NCBI GenBank assembly: GCA_963775575.1 | Contig: CAVZJG010000002.1 | Location: 1,984,001-2,048,000, forward strand | Direction of reading: 5' to 3' | Source: Roseiarcus sp963775575 | GTDB taxonomy: Bacteria; Pseudomonadota; Alphaproteobacteria; Rhizobiales; Beijerinckiaceae | Length of the DNA stretch: 64,000 bases | Shown: in pieces, positions 32,471-40,970 of the stretch | How the letters are laid out: each line of letters opens with the position of its first letter | Numbering within the stretch: position 1 is the stretch's first letter | The notes under the pieces: model-generated | The model's input: only the letters and a program-made list of their open reading frames with translations | Told to the model about the DNA's origin: nothing | Database searches by the model: none | Made by a program: the position numbers and the translations under genes

Positions 32471-33993
32471 GTAACTCCCAAGGCGTGGTGAGTTTGGAAT
32501 GCCACAGTGTTTGGGAAACGGCATTGATATGCGGATTGTGGGAGACGGCGGCACGAGACTGTGAATCAAGGGTGGGATGGTTCTTCCCGCCGAAGTCGAG
32601 GAGTTGATAGCGTCTCTGAGGGCGGAGATCGCGGCGTTGCGGGCCGAGGTGGCCGATCTTCGTCGGCAATTGGGGCGGGACAGCTCGAACAGTTCGCAAC
32701 CGCCTTCGAGTGACGGGCTGCGGAAGAAACCGCGTATTGGAGGCAGTCTGCGCGGCCGTTCGGGCAAGACGAGCGGCGGCCAGACGGGTCACAAGGGCGG
32801 CACGCTGCGGCAGGTCGCCGATCCCGATTGCGTGGTTGGGCACGCGGCGTGCGCATGCGGCCATTGCGGTTGGCCTCTCGAGGCGGGGTCGGCGATAGGG
32901 GTCGAGAAGCGGCAAGTGTTCGACCTTCCCGAGCGCCCGCTGCGGGTCACGGAACATCAGGCCTCGATTTACCGCTGCGCGCATTGCCGGGGCGTGACGA
33001 AGGCGGTTTTTCCCGAAGGCGTGGTCTCGCCTGCCCAGTATGGCGAGCGCATCAAGGCCGCGGCGATCTATCTCAATGTCCAGCAACTCATCCCCGAGGA
33101 TCGGACCGCGCAAGCGCTGAGCGATCTGTTCGACGCGCCGCTGATCTGTCCGGCCAGCCTTGTCGCTTGGATCGCCAAGAAGGGACAAGAGTTGCGGCAA
33201 GTTTACCAGGCCATCGGCGAGCGCGTGGCCGAGGCGAAGGTTCGCCATCTCGACGAGACGGGATATCGCATCGCCGGTAAGCTGCAATGGCTGCATACGA
33301 CTTCGAGCCAAGCCTTCACCTTCTATCGCGCCGACGAAAAGCGCGGCGCGATCCCGCAGGATTTGAAGGGGGGCGTCGTTGTGCACGACCACTTCCTGCC
33401 TTATCGTCGGCTCGACGCGGTCGAACACGCCTTCTGCAACGCCCATATCTTGCGCGAACTCCAGTGTTTGATCGAGTTCGACAAGGAGCCGTGGGCCGAA
33501 CTCATGCGCGACACGCTTCGGGCGGCGAATATCGCCGTTCATGAGGCGCGCGAGGCGGGCGCGAAGGCGCTGGAGCCCAAAGTCATCGCGGCCTTCGTCG
33601 ACCAATATTGGGCCGCGGTTCGGCTCGGCCTCGCTTTCCATCGCCAGTTGCCCGCACTCCACGCCAAGGCCAACGCGAGCGGACGAACAAAGCAGCGCCC
33701 CGGCCGCAATCTGCTCGAAAGGCTGAAGACGTTCAAAGTCGAAACGCTGCGCTTCCTCACCGACTTCGACGTGCCCTTCACCAACAACCTGGCCGAACAG
33801 GACCTCAGGATGATGAAGGTCAAAATGAAAATCTCGGGCTCGTTTCGAACCCTCGACGGCGCCCAAAGCTTCGCGCGCCTCAGGTCAGTCGTCTCAACCG
33901 CGAGAAAACAGGGGGCCAACATCCTCAAAACCCTCGCCGACCCGCCAACACAGATCGCGCTCGCCCTCAACGCCTAGACGGCTTGGGAGTTAC
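32471..33993 (+). mobile_element. IS66-family insertion sequence inserted in ISAs1
   Basis: Ends GTAACTCCCAAGGCGT (32471) and, on the minus strand, GTAACTCCCAAGCCGT (33993) bound a 1,523-bp element. The perfect 8-bp duplication CCGCGTAT flanks it (32463-32470 and 33994-34001). It carries one transposase gene and no accessory ORFs. It differs from the IS66 element at 1905 in ends and transposase. Confidence 0.93.
32577..33977 (+). CDS. IS66-family transposase
   Basis: A 466-residue transposase. It begins with a coiled-coil leader (VEELIASLRAEIAALRAEVA), the basic SSNSSQPPSSDGLRKKP segment, and a zinc-finger IS66 domain (CACGHCGWPL ... YRCAHCRGVTKAVF, ~95-140). The catalytic acidic residues are visible in VRHLDETGYRI (~223), VVVHDHFLPYRR (~270) and FTNNLAEQDLRMMKVK (~400). 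All domains are complete, so it is probably active. Confidence 0.93.
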   Translation: MVLPAEVEELIASLRAEIAALRAEVADLRRQLGRDSSNSSQPPSSDGLRKKPRIGGSLRGRSGKTSGGQTGHKGGTLRQVADPDCVVGHAACACGHCGWPLEAGSAIGVEKRQVFDLPERPLRVTEHQASIYRCAHCRGVTKAVFPEGVVSPAQYGERIKAAAIYLNVQQLIPEDRTAQALSDLFDAPLICPASLVAWIAKKGQELRQVYQAIGERVAEAKVRHLDETGYRIAGKLQWLHTTSSQAFTFYRADEKRGAIPQDLKGGVVVHDHFLPYRRLDAVEHAFCNAHILRELQCLIEFDKEPWAELMRDTLRAANIAVHEAREAGAKALEPKVIAAFVDQYWAAVRLGLAFHRQLPALHAKANASGRTKQRPGRNLLERLKTFKVETLRFLTDFDVPFTNNLAEQDLRMMKVKMKISGSFRTLDGAQSFARLRSVVSTARKQGANILKTLADPPTQIALALNA

Positions 33994-34960
33994 CCGCGTA
34001 TTCGGTTCGATTGAGAACGCGAACGAGCGTCTTGATGTTTTCGAAACGCGGCTGGCCCGGATAGGACTTGTCGGCCTTGATCCAATCGACCTCTTTGGAG
34101 GCGGTGTAGACGCGGGTTTCGATGCGGCCGTGGCCTTTCTCGACGACGCTCTTGGAGACGAGTTCGTCCTCCGGCGCGGTGTCGAAGTAGGCGCCGACCT
34201 CCGCTTCCATGGTTGCCTGATTGCCCTTCAGCGGCAGCAGAAAATCGGCTTTGTGCTCGACGATCCCGGCGGCGATGTCGACCTGACATCCCATGGCGTC
34301 GATGGTGACGAGGGCGCCTTCGAGTTGCCCCGCCTCGGCCAGGTGGTCGAGCAGATCGGGGATGGCCGTGATCTCGTTGGTTTTCTCGGGCACGCTGAGT
34401 TGCGCCAGCGTGAGACGGGCGTTCGTCGCGTAGGCGCTGAGCGTGTGCAGCGCCTTGAGCGCCTTGCGCTTGTTGTGCGTGCGGCGCGAGGTCTTGCCAT
34501 CGATGGCGATGAGGTTGTGCCGGCCCGGCCACAGCGCCTTGATCCAACTGTCGAAACAACGACCAAATGTCAGAGGGTCGACCCGGTTGACCAGGGTGCG
34601 CAGCCAGCGTTCGCAGGGGATTCCATGATGAAACGGCGCGAACTTTCTAAGAAAACCAAGATGATCCTCGCCCCAGGCGAGGATATCGTCGAAATCGTCG
34701 CAAGAGGCGATGGTGGCGCAGGTCAGCAGCAAAAGAACCTCGGCCAACGGATACAGGATCCGCCAGGGTTCGCGCTCGTCCGAGAGCCGGGAGAAATGCT
34801 TCAAAAGCAGGGCTACGCGCGCCCGGGGAACCTCCTCGTCGGCGAAAAAGTCGGTCGTGTCGTCCATGTGGCGCCCCCAAACGAATCAGGAGCCCGAGAG
34901 AATCACGCCGCCGCGTCAAGGCAAAATCGTCGTTAACCTGAGTTCCGAGCCGTGACTGAA

Positions 34961-35100
34961 TTACGGTGACGCTTGCATAAATCCCCAATTCGAGGTATCG
35001 TCGGCCACTCCTTCCTGCCGTTTGAGGCCGCGATTGCGAGCGGTGGGGGTCACGGCCAAGGCTCACCTGAATAATGGAATTATGCATGTGTCACCGTAAT
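34961..35100 (+). repeat. Miniature inverted-repeat element, family 1, copy 2
   Basis: A 140-bp copy with perfect outer 10-mers TTACGGTGAC and GTCACCGTAA. Inner ends are GCTTGCATAAATCC and TTATGCATGT. The interior GTCGGCCACTCC ... GAGGCCGC ... GCGGTGGGGGTCACGGCCAA is nearly the same as copies 3 and 4. It begins within the right target duplication of the ISAs1 element. Confidence 0.85.
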
Positions 35101-35192
35101 CCGATGTGTCGCCGTAATCCGTAATCCCGTAATCCGGCCATGGGAATTACGGAATTAGAATTACGGAATTACGAATTACGGAATTACGGGAA
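35101..35192. repeat. Inverted TTACGG tract around CCATGG
   Basis: GTAATCC units on the left turn into GGAATTACG units on the right of GGCCATGGG, so the ~90-base spacer is itself an imperfect palindrome. The central block CCGGCCATGGGAATTACGG recurs at 35357, after the next miniature element. Confidence 0.7.
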
Positions 35193-35331
35193 TTACGGTG
35201 ACGTTTGCATAAATCCCTAATTCGAAGTCTCGTCGGCCACTCCTCCCTGCCGTTTGAGGCCGCGACTGCGAGCGGTGGGGGTCACGGCCAAGGCTCACCT
35301 GAATAAAGGAATTATGCATGTGTCACCGTAA
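35193..35331 (+). repeat. Miniature inverted-repeat element, family 1, copy 3
   Basis: A 139-bp copy with ends TTACGGTGACGTTTGCATAA and, minus strand, TTACGGTGACACATGCATAA. The interior is closest to copy 4. No coding capacity. Confidence 0.85.
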
Positions 35332-35407
35332 TCCCGTAATCCCGTAATCCCGTAATCCGGCCATGGGAATTACGGAATTAGAATTACGGAATTACGGTGA
35401 CGTTTGC
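35332..35407. repeat. Second inverted TTACGG tract ending in a solo element terminus
   Basis: Repeats the GTAATCC / CCATGG / GGAATTACG arrangement and ends with TTACGGTGACGTTTGC, a family 1 end. That end continues as TTGCATAAATCCCC on the far side of IS3 copy B, so the IS inserted into it. Confidence 0.7.
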
Positions 35408-35468
35408 TGGAGTGGACCCCGAAGTTGAGACACGGGTAAAAGGGTGACATGGCTTCCGAGGAGGAACC

Positions 35469-35906
35469 ATGTCGGAACCGGGCAAGAGTCCGCGGCAGTT
35501 TTCGGAGGCGTTCAAGGAAGCCGCGGTGCGGCGGCTGGAAGCTGGCGAGAAGATTGCCGCGGTGGCCGCGGCGATTGGGGTCAAGCGGAAGCTTTTGTAT
35601 CAGTGGCGCAACGCTTGGCGGGCGATGGGGTCGGCCGGGTTCAACCGCAAACGCGGGCGGAAGCCGGGCTGGAAGGCCGCCGAAGCCTGCGCGGCGGTCG
35701 CTCCGTCGTCCTCTCCGGACGCCGTCGCGCCCGCTGCGCAGGCTTCGCAGGAGCTGAGGAAAGCGCAGGCCCGCATTGCCGAACTGGAACGGCTGATCGG
35801 GCGTCAGCAGGCGGATCTGCATTTTTTTCGCGAAGCCTTGCGGCTCTGGGGCGCGACGCCCCCGAACGGCGGCGCGCCCATCTCTACGCGGTCGTCGAAA
35901 AAATGA
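35469..35906 (+). CDS. IS3-family transposase OrfA, copy B
   Basis: A 145-residue OrfA with the same predicted protein as copy A: HTH_Tnp_1 followed by a leucine-zipper-like coiled coil. It starts after GGAGGAACC and ends in the A6 run overlapping the orfB start at 35903. Confidence 0.93.
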   Translation: MSEPGKSPRQFSEAFKEAAVRRLEAGEKIAAVAAAIGVKRKLLYQWRNAWRAMGSAGFNRKRGRKPGWKAAEACAAVAPSSSPDAVAPAAQASQELRKAQARIAELERLIGRQQADLHFFREALRLWGATPPNGGAPISTRSSKK

Positions 35907-36802
35907 CCGCCGACGAGTCGCAAGGCTTTCTCGAAGACGACGCCAACGTCCGGCGCCTGTGCGCCCTCGGGGACGTGTCGCGCGCGGGCTACTACCGCCA
36001 TTTCGGCCCGCACGCTCCCGCCCGCGCGGACGCCGATCTGCGCGATCTCATCCAACGCGAAGCGCTCGCTCATCGCCATTACGGCTATCGTCGCGTCACG
36101 CAGGCGCTGCGCCGGCAAGGCCTGATCGTCAACGCCAAGCGGGTGCTCAGGCTGATGCGCGAAGACAACCTGCTCAGCCTGCGCGCCAAGCCCTTCGTCC
36201 CGCGCACGAGCGACAGCCGGCATGGCTTCGCGATCCGGCCAAACCTCGCCCGCGCGCTGCGTCCCAGCGGCCTCGACCAGCTCTGGGTCGCCGACATCAC
36301 CTACATCAGGCTGGCCGAGGACTTCGTCTATCTGGCCGTCGTCATCGACGCGTTCTCGCGCAAAGTGGTGGGCTGGGCGCTCGCCGGCCATCTCGAGGCT
36401 TCGCTCGCCCTTGAGGCGCTTGATCAGGCGCTCGCGGCGCGCCAGCCCCAGCCCGAAAGTCTCATCCACCACTCCGACCGCGGCGTGCAGTATGCGTGTT
36501 CCGACTATGTCGAACGGCTGGAGGCGCGCAAAATCGTCATCAGCATGAGCCGGCCCGGCAACCCTTACGACAACGCCAAGGCCGAGAGCTTCATGAAGAC
36601 GCTGAAAGCCGAGGAGGTGAACGGCAAGGCCTACGCCAACATCGACGACGCCCGTCGGCAGATCGGCGCCTTCATCGAGACCATCTACAATCGTCAGCGC
36701 CTGCACTCGGCGCTGGGCTACAAACCGCCGGTCGAGTTCGAAGCCGAACTGCGGCCGGTCGCGCCAACGCTGAACCAGGACGAAGCCCTGTCACTCAATT
36801 AG
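35903..36802 (+). CDS. IS3-family transposase OrfB, copy B
   Basis: A 299-residue rve-type OrfB with the intact DDE triad (WVADITYI, HHSDRGVQYA, NPYDNAKAESF). It differs from copies A and C by one visible substitution near the C-terminus, RPVAPTLN instead of RPVTPTLN. The ATG overlaps the OrfA stop as ATGA within the A6 run. Confidence 0.93.
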   Translation: MTADESQGFLEDDANVRRLCALGDVSRAGYYRHFGPHAPARADADLRDLIQREALAHRHYGYRRVTQALRRQGLIVNAKRVLRLMREDNLLSLRAKPFVPRTSDSRHGFAIRPNLARALRPSGLDQLWVADITYIRLAEDFVYLAVVIDAFSRKVVGWALAGHLEASLALEALDQALAARQPQPESLIHHSDRGVQYACSDYVERLEARKIVISMSRPGNPYDNAKAESFMKTLKAEEVNGKAYANIDDARRQIGAFIETIYNRQRLHSALGYKPPVEFEAELRPVAPTLNQDEALSLN

Positions 36803-36851
36803 CGTGTCTCACCAGAGGGGTGCAGTCCATTGCATAAATCCCCAATTCGAA

Positions 36852-36990
36852 TTACGGTGACGCTTGCATAAATCCCCAATTCGAAGTCTCGTCGGCCACT
36901 CCTCCCTGCCGTTTGAGGCCGCGACTGCGAGCGGTGGGAGTTACGGCCAACGCTCACCTGAATAAGGGAATTATGCATGCGTCACCGTAA
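36852..36990 (+). repeat. Miniature inverted-repeat element, family 1, copy 4
   Basis: A 139-bp copy with ends TTACGGTGACGCTTGCATAA and, minus strand, TTACGGTGACGCATGCATAA, the best-matched pair of ends in the family. It follows IS3 copy B by 22 bases. The sequence then leaves the repeat cluster and reaches tRNA-Arg. Confidence 0.85.
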
Positions 36991-37232
36991 TCCGCGAGGG
37001 ATAGCCATCTGGGCGAGGCTGCGCAAAATGCGCTAAATGCGGCCGAGAGATATTTCGGATGGTTTCGGGATTACGGGGATTACCGGGACAGGGATTTGGA
37101 CCGCATCCCTCGGTTACGCGGTTACGGGTTACGGTGACAGTGCATTCAATCGCGCCGTCCGCGGCGCGGTCGGACTGTCTATCCCGCCGCGAGGCCCGCG
37201 GCGTCGACTTGCGGTTCTCTTTCAGCGGAGGC

Positions 37233-37309
<77 letters not shown>

Positions 37310-37387
37310 GCGGCGCTAAAAGGCGCCGCCATGGAATAGAGCATTTTGGCGGGCTTGGGAATCCCCGCATCGGCGTTCCCCAGCAAT

Positions 37388-38220
37388 TCACGCCGCGAGC
37401 GCAGCGGCTTCGTCTTCCCCGCCGAAATGGGCGAGGTAGCGCGGTTCGATTTCGGCTGCCGGCATCGCCACGAAAACGTCGGTGACGCCGAAACTCTCGT
37501 CGACCACGGCTTGCGGCCCGAACTTGGCGCCGAGCCGCCAATAGCCCTTGATCAGCGGCGGCAAGGCGCGGATCGCGGCGCGCGGGTCGAGCGGAGCGCC
37601 GTCCGCGGGCCCCGGCTCGGCGGCGCGGCCGGGAACCGCGCCGACGTCCCACAGCGCGTCGGCGGCGCCGTTCCCGCGCAGAAAGCGCAGCGCGGCGGCG
37701 GGCGCGGCCGGGTCCCTACCGGGGAAGCTTGCGCAGCCGAACATCACGTCGATCTGGCAGCGGCGCGCGTAGGCCCAGACGCCGCGCCACAACAGTTCGA
37801 GCGCGCGCTTGCCGCGATAGCCCGGCGCGACGCAGGAGCGGCCGAGTTCGAGCAGCCGCTTGCCGGGATGTCTGGCGACCAGCGCGGCGACGTCGAATTC
37901 GCCGGCGCTATAGAAGCCGAAATTGGCGTCCGCCGTTTCTCCGCGCAGCAGCCGATAGGCGCCTGCCACCGTCGGCGCGCCGTCGGCGCCGGCGACGACG
38001 TTGTCGACGACGATGAGATGGTCACAGACGCGATCGAAGCGGCAGACGTCGCGCCGGATCAGCCGCGCCGTCGCGTCGGGCCTGGCGCCGCCCTCCTCGA
38101 AGAACACGCGATAGCGCAGCGCCTGGGCGCCGCGAATCTCGGATCGGGTCGTCGCCAGCCGGGCGCAGAGCGCGCCGGGCGCCCCCCAATTCGCACGCGC
38201 GCCAACGCCCCCTGCGCCAT
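37388..38220 (-). CDS. olsB: OlsB-like N-acyltransferase (ornithine lipid synthesis), frameshift near the 5' end
   Basis: A GNAT-fold acyltransferase of the hemolysin/OlsB type. Conserved stretches are AQALRYRVFFEEGGA (~35), DHLIVVDN, ELGRSCVAPGYRGKRALELLWRG and DVMFGCASFPGRDP. It resembles OlsB, which transfers 3-hydroxyacyl groups to ornithine for phosphate-free ornithine lipids. The best start is ATG 38220 (GGAGAGG upstream), giving MAQGALARVRIGG. The frame then switches at a run of six G (plus-strand C, 38182-38187); a seventh would make one 277-residue protein. Otherwise translation would have to begin at GTG 38274 or ATG 38296 inside the upstream kinase gene. Confidence 0.78.
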
Positions 38221-38279
38221 CAACGCCTCTCCGAATCGGCCCCGCGAAGCCGATCCCAGAGCATTTCCGTCGCACAGAT

Positions 38280-40055
38280 TTATGACGCCCGCGCACGCGC
38301 CGACGCCGGCGCCGGAGAGGCCAGCAAGCGCTCGATCGTTTCGGCGAGCGTGGACCGATCCACCGGCTTGGCGAGAAATTCGTCGAAACCCGCCGCCGCG
38401 CCGGCGCGCCGATCCTCCGGAGTCGCCTTGGCGCTCATCGCGACCAACGCGACGCGCGGCGAGTCGGACTCGCGCTCCCGGCGCCGAATGCGGCGCGCCG
38501 CTTCGTAGCCGTCGATCCCGGGCATCTTGATGTCCATCAGCACGACGTCGAACCGAGGCGCCTCGCCGCCCGCCGCCTCGCCGGCGAGCCGCGTCGCCTC
38601 CTCGCCGTCGCGCGCGCGCGCGACCTCGAACCCGAGCCGCCGCAGCGCCTTTTGCGCGATGACGGCGTTGATGTCGTTGTCTTCGGCGAGCAGGGCCCGC
38701 GCCGTGCGCGCGCGCGCGCCGACGCGCGCCGCGGCCGGCGCGACGGCGGAGGGCGCGAACTCGCTCTGCAAGCGATCGAACAGCGAGCGAGCGCGCACCG
38801 GCTTGACCAGCCAGCCGTCGAAACCCTGCAGCGAGGTCTGGCCGAAGGCGCGCCGCTCGAACGGCGAGAACAGCACCAGGCTCTTGGGCGCCCCGGCGAC
38901 GCGCGCCGCCAGCGCCAGGCGATTGGTCGCCGCCACGCCGAGCGCGCAATCGATGATGACGAGGTCCGGCCTCGGGCCCGCGCTCAGCGCCGCCAGGCCG
39001 TCTTCGAGCCCTTCCGCGCGCGCCACGGTCACGCCCGCTTCGCCGAGCCGAGCCGCGATCGCCGGCGCCTCGAATGGCGAACGGGCGATGATCAGCGCGC
39101 GTCGGCCCTTGAGCGTGACCGGCGCAGCCTCGGGCGGCGCGTCGGCGCAAGCCGGCAGAGGAATCGCAAAGGAAAAGATCGAGCCGCCGCCGGGGCCGTC
39201 CTCCAGCGCGAGTTCGCCCCCCATCAGGGCGACGATGCGCTTGGCGATGGCGAGGCCCAGCCCGGCGCCCTCGGTGGGGCGCGCGCGCGAGCCGTCGCCC
39301 TGCTCGAAGTCCTCGAAGATCGCGGCGCGGCGATCGCGGGGAACGCCCGGCCCGGTGTCGGCGACTTTGAACAGCGCGCGGCCGTCGGGGGCGCGTCCGA
39401 CGCTGACGCCGACGCCGCCGCGTTGGGTGAACTTGACCGCGTTGCCGGCCAGATTGGTCAGCGCCTGGCGCAGCCGTAAGGAGTCGCCCTCGACAAAACG
39501 CGGCGCGTCGCCCGAGATCGAGGCGGCGATTTCCAGGCCCTTGCCTTGCGCCTGCGGCGCCAGAAGCTCGACGACGCCTTCGATCAGCTTGGGCAAATCG
39601 AACCGCTCGCGGACCAGTTCGAGGCGCCCCGCCTCGATCTTGGCGAAATCGAGGATCTGGTCGACGAGGTTGGCGAGCGCGGCGCCGGAGCCGCGGATCG
39701 CTTCGACGTAGCTGGCGTGCTCGGGATCGAGCCCGGCGTCGCGCAGCAGGTCGGCCATGCCGAGAATGCCGATCAAAGGGGTGCGGATTTCGTGGCTCAT
39801 CGTCGCCAGGAACCGCGACTTGGCCTCATTCGCCGCCTCGGCGCGGTCGCGCGCCGCCGCGGCTTCCTTCAGACGCCAGACTTCGTCGCGCAACGCCTCG
39901 GCGGCGGTCTCCGCGCTCGCCGCGCGTCGCTCGGCGCGACGGCGCGTCCGTCCCACCGTCGCCGCCAGGGCGAGCAGAAGCGCCAGCAGCGGCCCGGCCT
40001 CGATCGCCACAACGCGCAGGTCGAAAAGCGCCAAATCGGTCGAAGGATTGATCAT
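38280..40055 (-). CDS. Hybrid sensor histidine kinase with two receiver domains
   Basis: A 591-residue membrane-anchored kinase. It has one hydrophobic segment (~21-35), a short coiled coil, and HisKA with phosphorylated His88 in MSHEIRTPLIGIL. HATPase_c has N/G boxes (LAGNAVKFTQRGGVG, VADTGPGVP, GAGLGLAIAK). A first receiver-like domain has only a weakly conserved Asp (LVIIDCALG). A canonical receiver follows (ALLAEDNDINAVIAQ, VVLMDIKMPGIDG, Lys in FLAKPVD). There is no periplasmic sensor, so it may be driven by a partner. No response regulator or HPt gene is adjacent. The stimulus is unknown. Confidence 0.9.
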   Translation of the reverse strand: MINPSTDLALFDLRVVAIEAGPLLALLLALAATVGRTRRRAERRAASAETAAEALRDEVWRLKEAAAARDRAEAANEAKSRFLATMSHEIRTPLIGILGMADLLRDAGLDPEHASYVEAIRGSGAALANLVDQILDFAKIEAGRLELVRERFDLPKLIEGVVELLAPQAQGKGLEIAASISGDAPRFVEGDSLRLRQALTNLAGNAVKFTQRGGVGVSVGRAPDGRALFKVADTGPGVPRDRRAAIFEDFEQGDGSRARPTEGAGLGLAIAKRIVALMGGELALEDGPGGGSIFSFAIPLPACADAPPEAAPVTLKGRRALIIARSPFEAPAIAARLGEAGVTVARAEGLEDGLAALSAGPRPDLVIIDCALGVAATNRLALAARVAGAPKSLVLFSPFERRAFGQTSLQGFDGWLVKPVRARSLFDRLQSEFAPSAVAPAAARVGARARTARALLAEDNDINAVIAQKALRRLGFEVARARDGEEATRLAGEAAGGEAPRFDVVLMDIKMPGIDGYEAARRIRRRERESDSPRVALVAMSAKATPEDRRAGAAAGFDEFLAKPVDRSTLAETIERLLASPAPASARARAS

Positions 40056-40183
40056 GGCGATCCCCGCCGCCGGCCCGCCGGCGCCGCCCGGCGAGGATGA
40101 CAGGACGCGGTTGAGAAACTCTTGCTGTCGGAATCGAAATTCTAACCATCGCCGCCCCGGGGCTTGCGCCGCCGCGGCGGCGG

Positions 40184-40257
40184 GCGCGCGCGATCACGAC
40201 TTCACCCAATTCGATCGGCTGGCGCAGGCTGTCGAGGGTCTGCGGCTGGAATTCCGG
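40184..40257 (-). pseudogene. 74-bp comM gene fragment
   Basis: 71 of 74 bases match 43491-43564 inside comM, in the same orientation. The fragment encodes the comM stretch PEFQPQTLDSLRQPIELGEV. Both sides diverge abruptly. It sits 20 bp beyond the stop of the Eco29kI-type endonuclease gene. The restriction-modification cassette is therefore bracketed by comM sequence, which suggests that its arrival involved comM. Confidence 0.8.
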
Positions 40258-40276
40258 AATTATGAAGCTGACGCAA

Positions 40277-40939
40277 CTAGAGATCGACGTCTTCGGCGCT
40301 TGGCGGCTTGAACAGCAGCCGTGGATCAAGTGGCGGCTCGGTTCTGGCGAGGAAATCAATAATGGTCCCGATTAGACCGCGCGCCGTTTCGATGCGATCG
40401 CTGCATCTCGACGCCCATGGGCGCCCGGGATGCACGACGTCCCATAGGGGACGGAGCCCCTGATATCGCCCCGCTCCTGGATCATGGTTGCCAAAGCCGT
40501 CGAGCACAACGTTCCATACCGGCTGAAATGATGAAATGAGAAGCGTCTCGGCCAACGGAATCCATATATCGTCGACCACCAAGTAACGACAGTCAAAATC
40601 CTCCAGTTCTAGATTGTTCACCGCGCGGATGCTATCGGCGTGTTCTCGCAAGCGATTGTAGAGATATCGTCCCGAGACCTTGGCGAAAATGGTCGCGCCT
40701 TTTCGGCCGCCAGAGGGGATCGCCTTGCCGACATAAATCGGCCATTCGGCTTTCTTGGCGTTACGCGCGGCCATGATTCCGTATGGTTCGCCGTGTCCCT
40801 TATAGTAGATCGCATAGATGCCGGCGCCATCGAATTGTTCGATATCGGCAAGGGGAATGCTCGGCCTGTCGAGAAGAGCGTCGGCAACGCTCTTCCCGAG
40901 GTTGAAAGTGTCCAAAGGATTATACTGGTTCTCCGCCAC
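40277..40939 (-). CDS. Eco29kI-family type II restriction endonuclease (GIY-YIG)
   Basis: A 220-residue nuclease with the GIY-YIG core: GAGIYAIYYKG (~38-48) and WPIYVGKAIPSGGRKG (~66-81), catalytic Arg in LYNRLREHADSI (~95), and the Eco29kI-family extension GFGNHDPGAGRYQGLRP / WDVVHPGRPWASRC. Characterised relatives (Eco29kI, Cfr42I) cut CCGCGG; the same target is probable but unproven. It is last in the cassette, 31 bp behind its methyltransferase, so the methylase is made first. Confidence 0.88.
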   Translation of the reverse strand: MAENQYNPLDTFNLGKSVADALLDRPSIPLADIEQFDGAGIYAIYYKGHGEPYGIMAARNAKKAEWPIYVGKAIPSGGRKGATIFAKVSGRYLYNRLREHADSIRAVNNLELEDFDCRYLVVDDIWIPLAETLLISSFQPVWNVVLDGFGNHDPGAGRYQGLRPLWDVVHPGRPWASRCSDRIETARGLIGTIIDFLARTEPPLDPRLLFKPPSAEDVDL

Positions 40940-40970
40940 GATCCTTCATTGGGCCGGGCGAGCGGAGCCG

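Larger units (their letters stand above)
32164..34867 (-). pseudogene. ISAs1-family transposase gene split by IS66 insertion
   Basis: The N-terminal part (34867 to 33994) begins MDDTTDFFADEEVPRAR and carries the ISAs1 DDE_Tnp_1-associated domain and the first catalytic region (NLIAIDGKTSRRTH; ALVTIDAMGCQ). The C-terminal part (32462 to 32164) has RGHWGVESMHWLLDMEFKDD with the essential Glu, then ending EILQMK. Joining the parts with one copy of the CCGCGTAT duplication restores an exact 390-codon frame. The gene was intact until the insertion, which therefore is recent. Confidence 0.92.
32139..34954 (-). mobile_element. ISAs1-family insertion sequence, itself interrupted by an IS66 element
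   Basis: Terminal inverted repeats CACGGCACGGATTCCAGGTT (32139) and, on the minus strand, CACGGCTCGGAACTCAGGTT (34954) bound the element. A perfect 9-bp target duplication, ACTGAATTA, lies at 32130-32138 and 34955-34963. Subtracting the inserted IS66 element and its 8-bp duplication leaves 1,285 bp, a normal ISAs1 length. The insertion is into an ATTACGG repeat tract. Confidence 0.88.
35408..36829 (+). mobile_element. IS3-family insertion sequence, copy B
   Basis: A 1,422-bp element, same ends as copies A and C. TTGC directly precedes it (35404-35407) and directly follows it (36830-36833). Removing the element and one TTGC restores a family 1 miniature-element end. It is the only copy here with a recognisable target duplication, so it is probably an undisturbed insertion. 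Confidence 0.92.

Noticed and set aside
31990..35407. CRISPR-like array
   Set aside because: Repeats are short (8-9 bases), without unique 30-40-base spacers, and no cas genes are nearby. They are tandem AT tracts tied to element ends.
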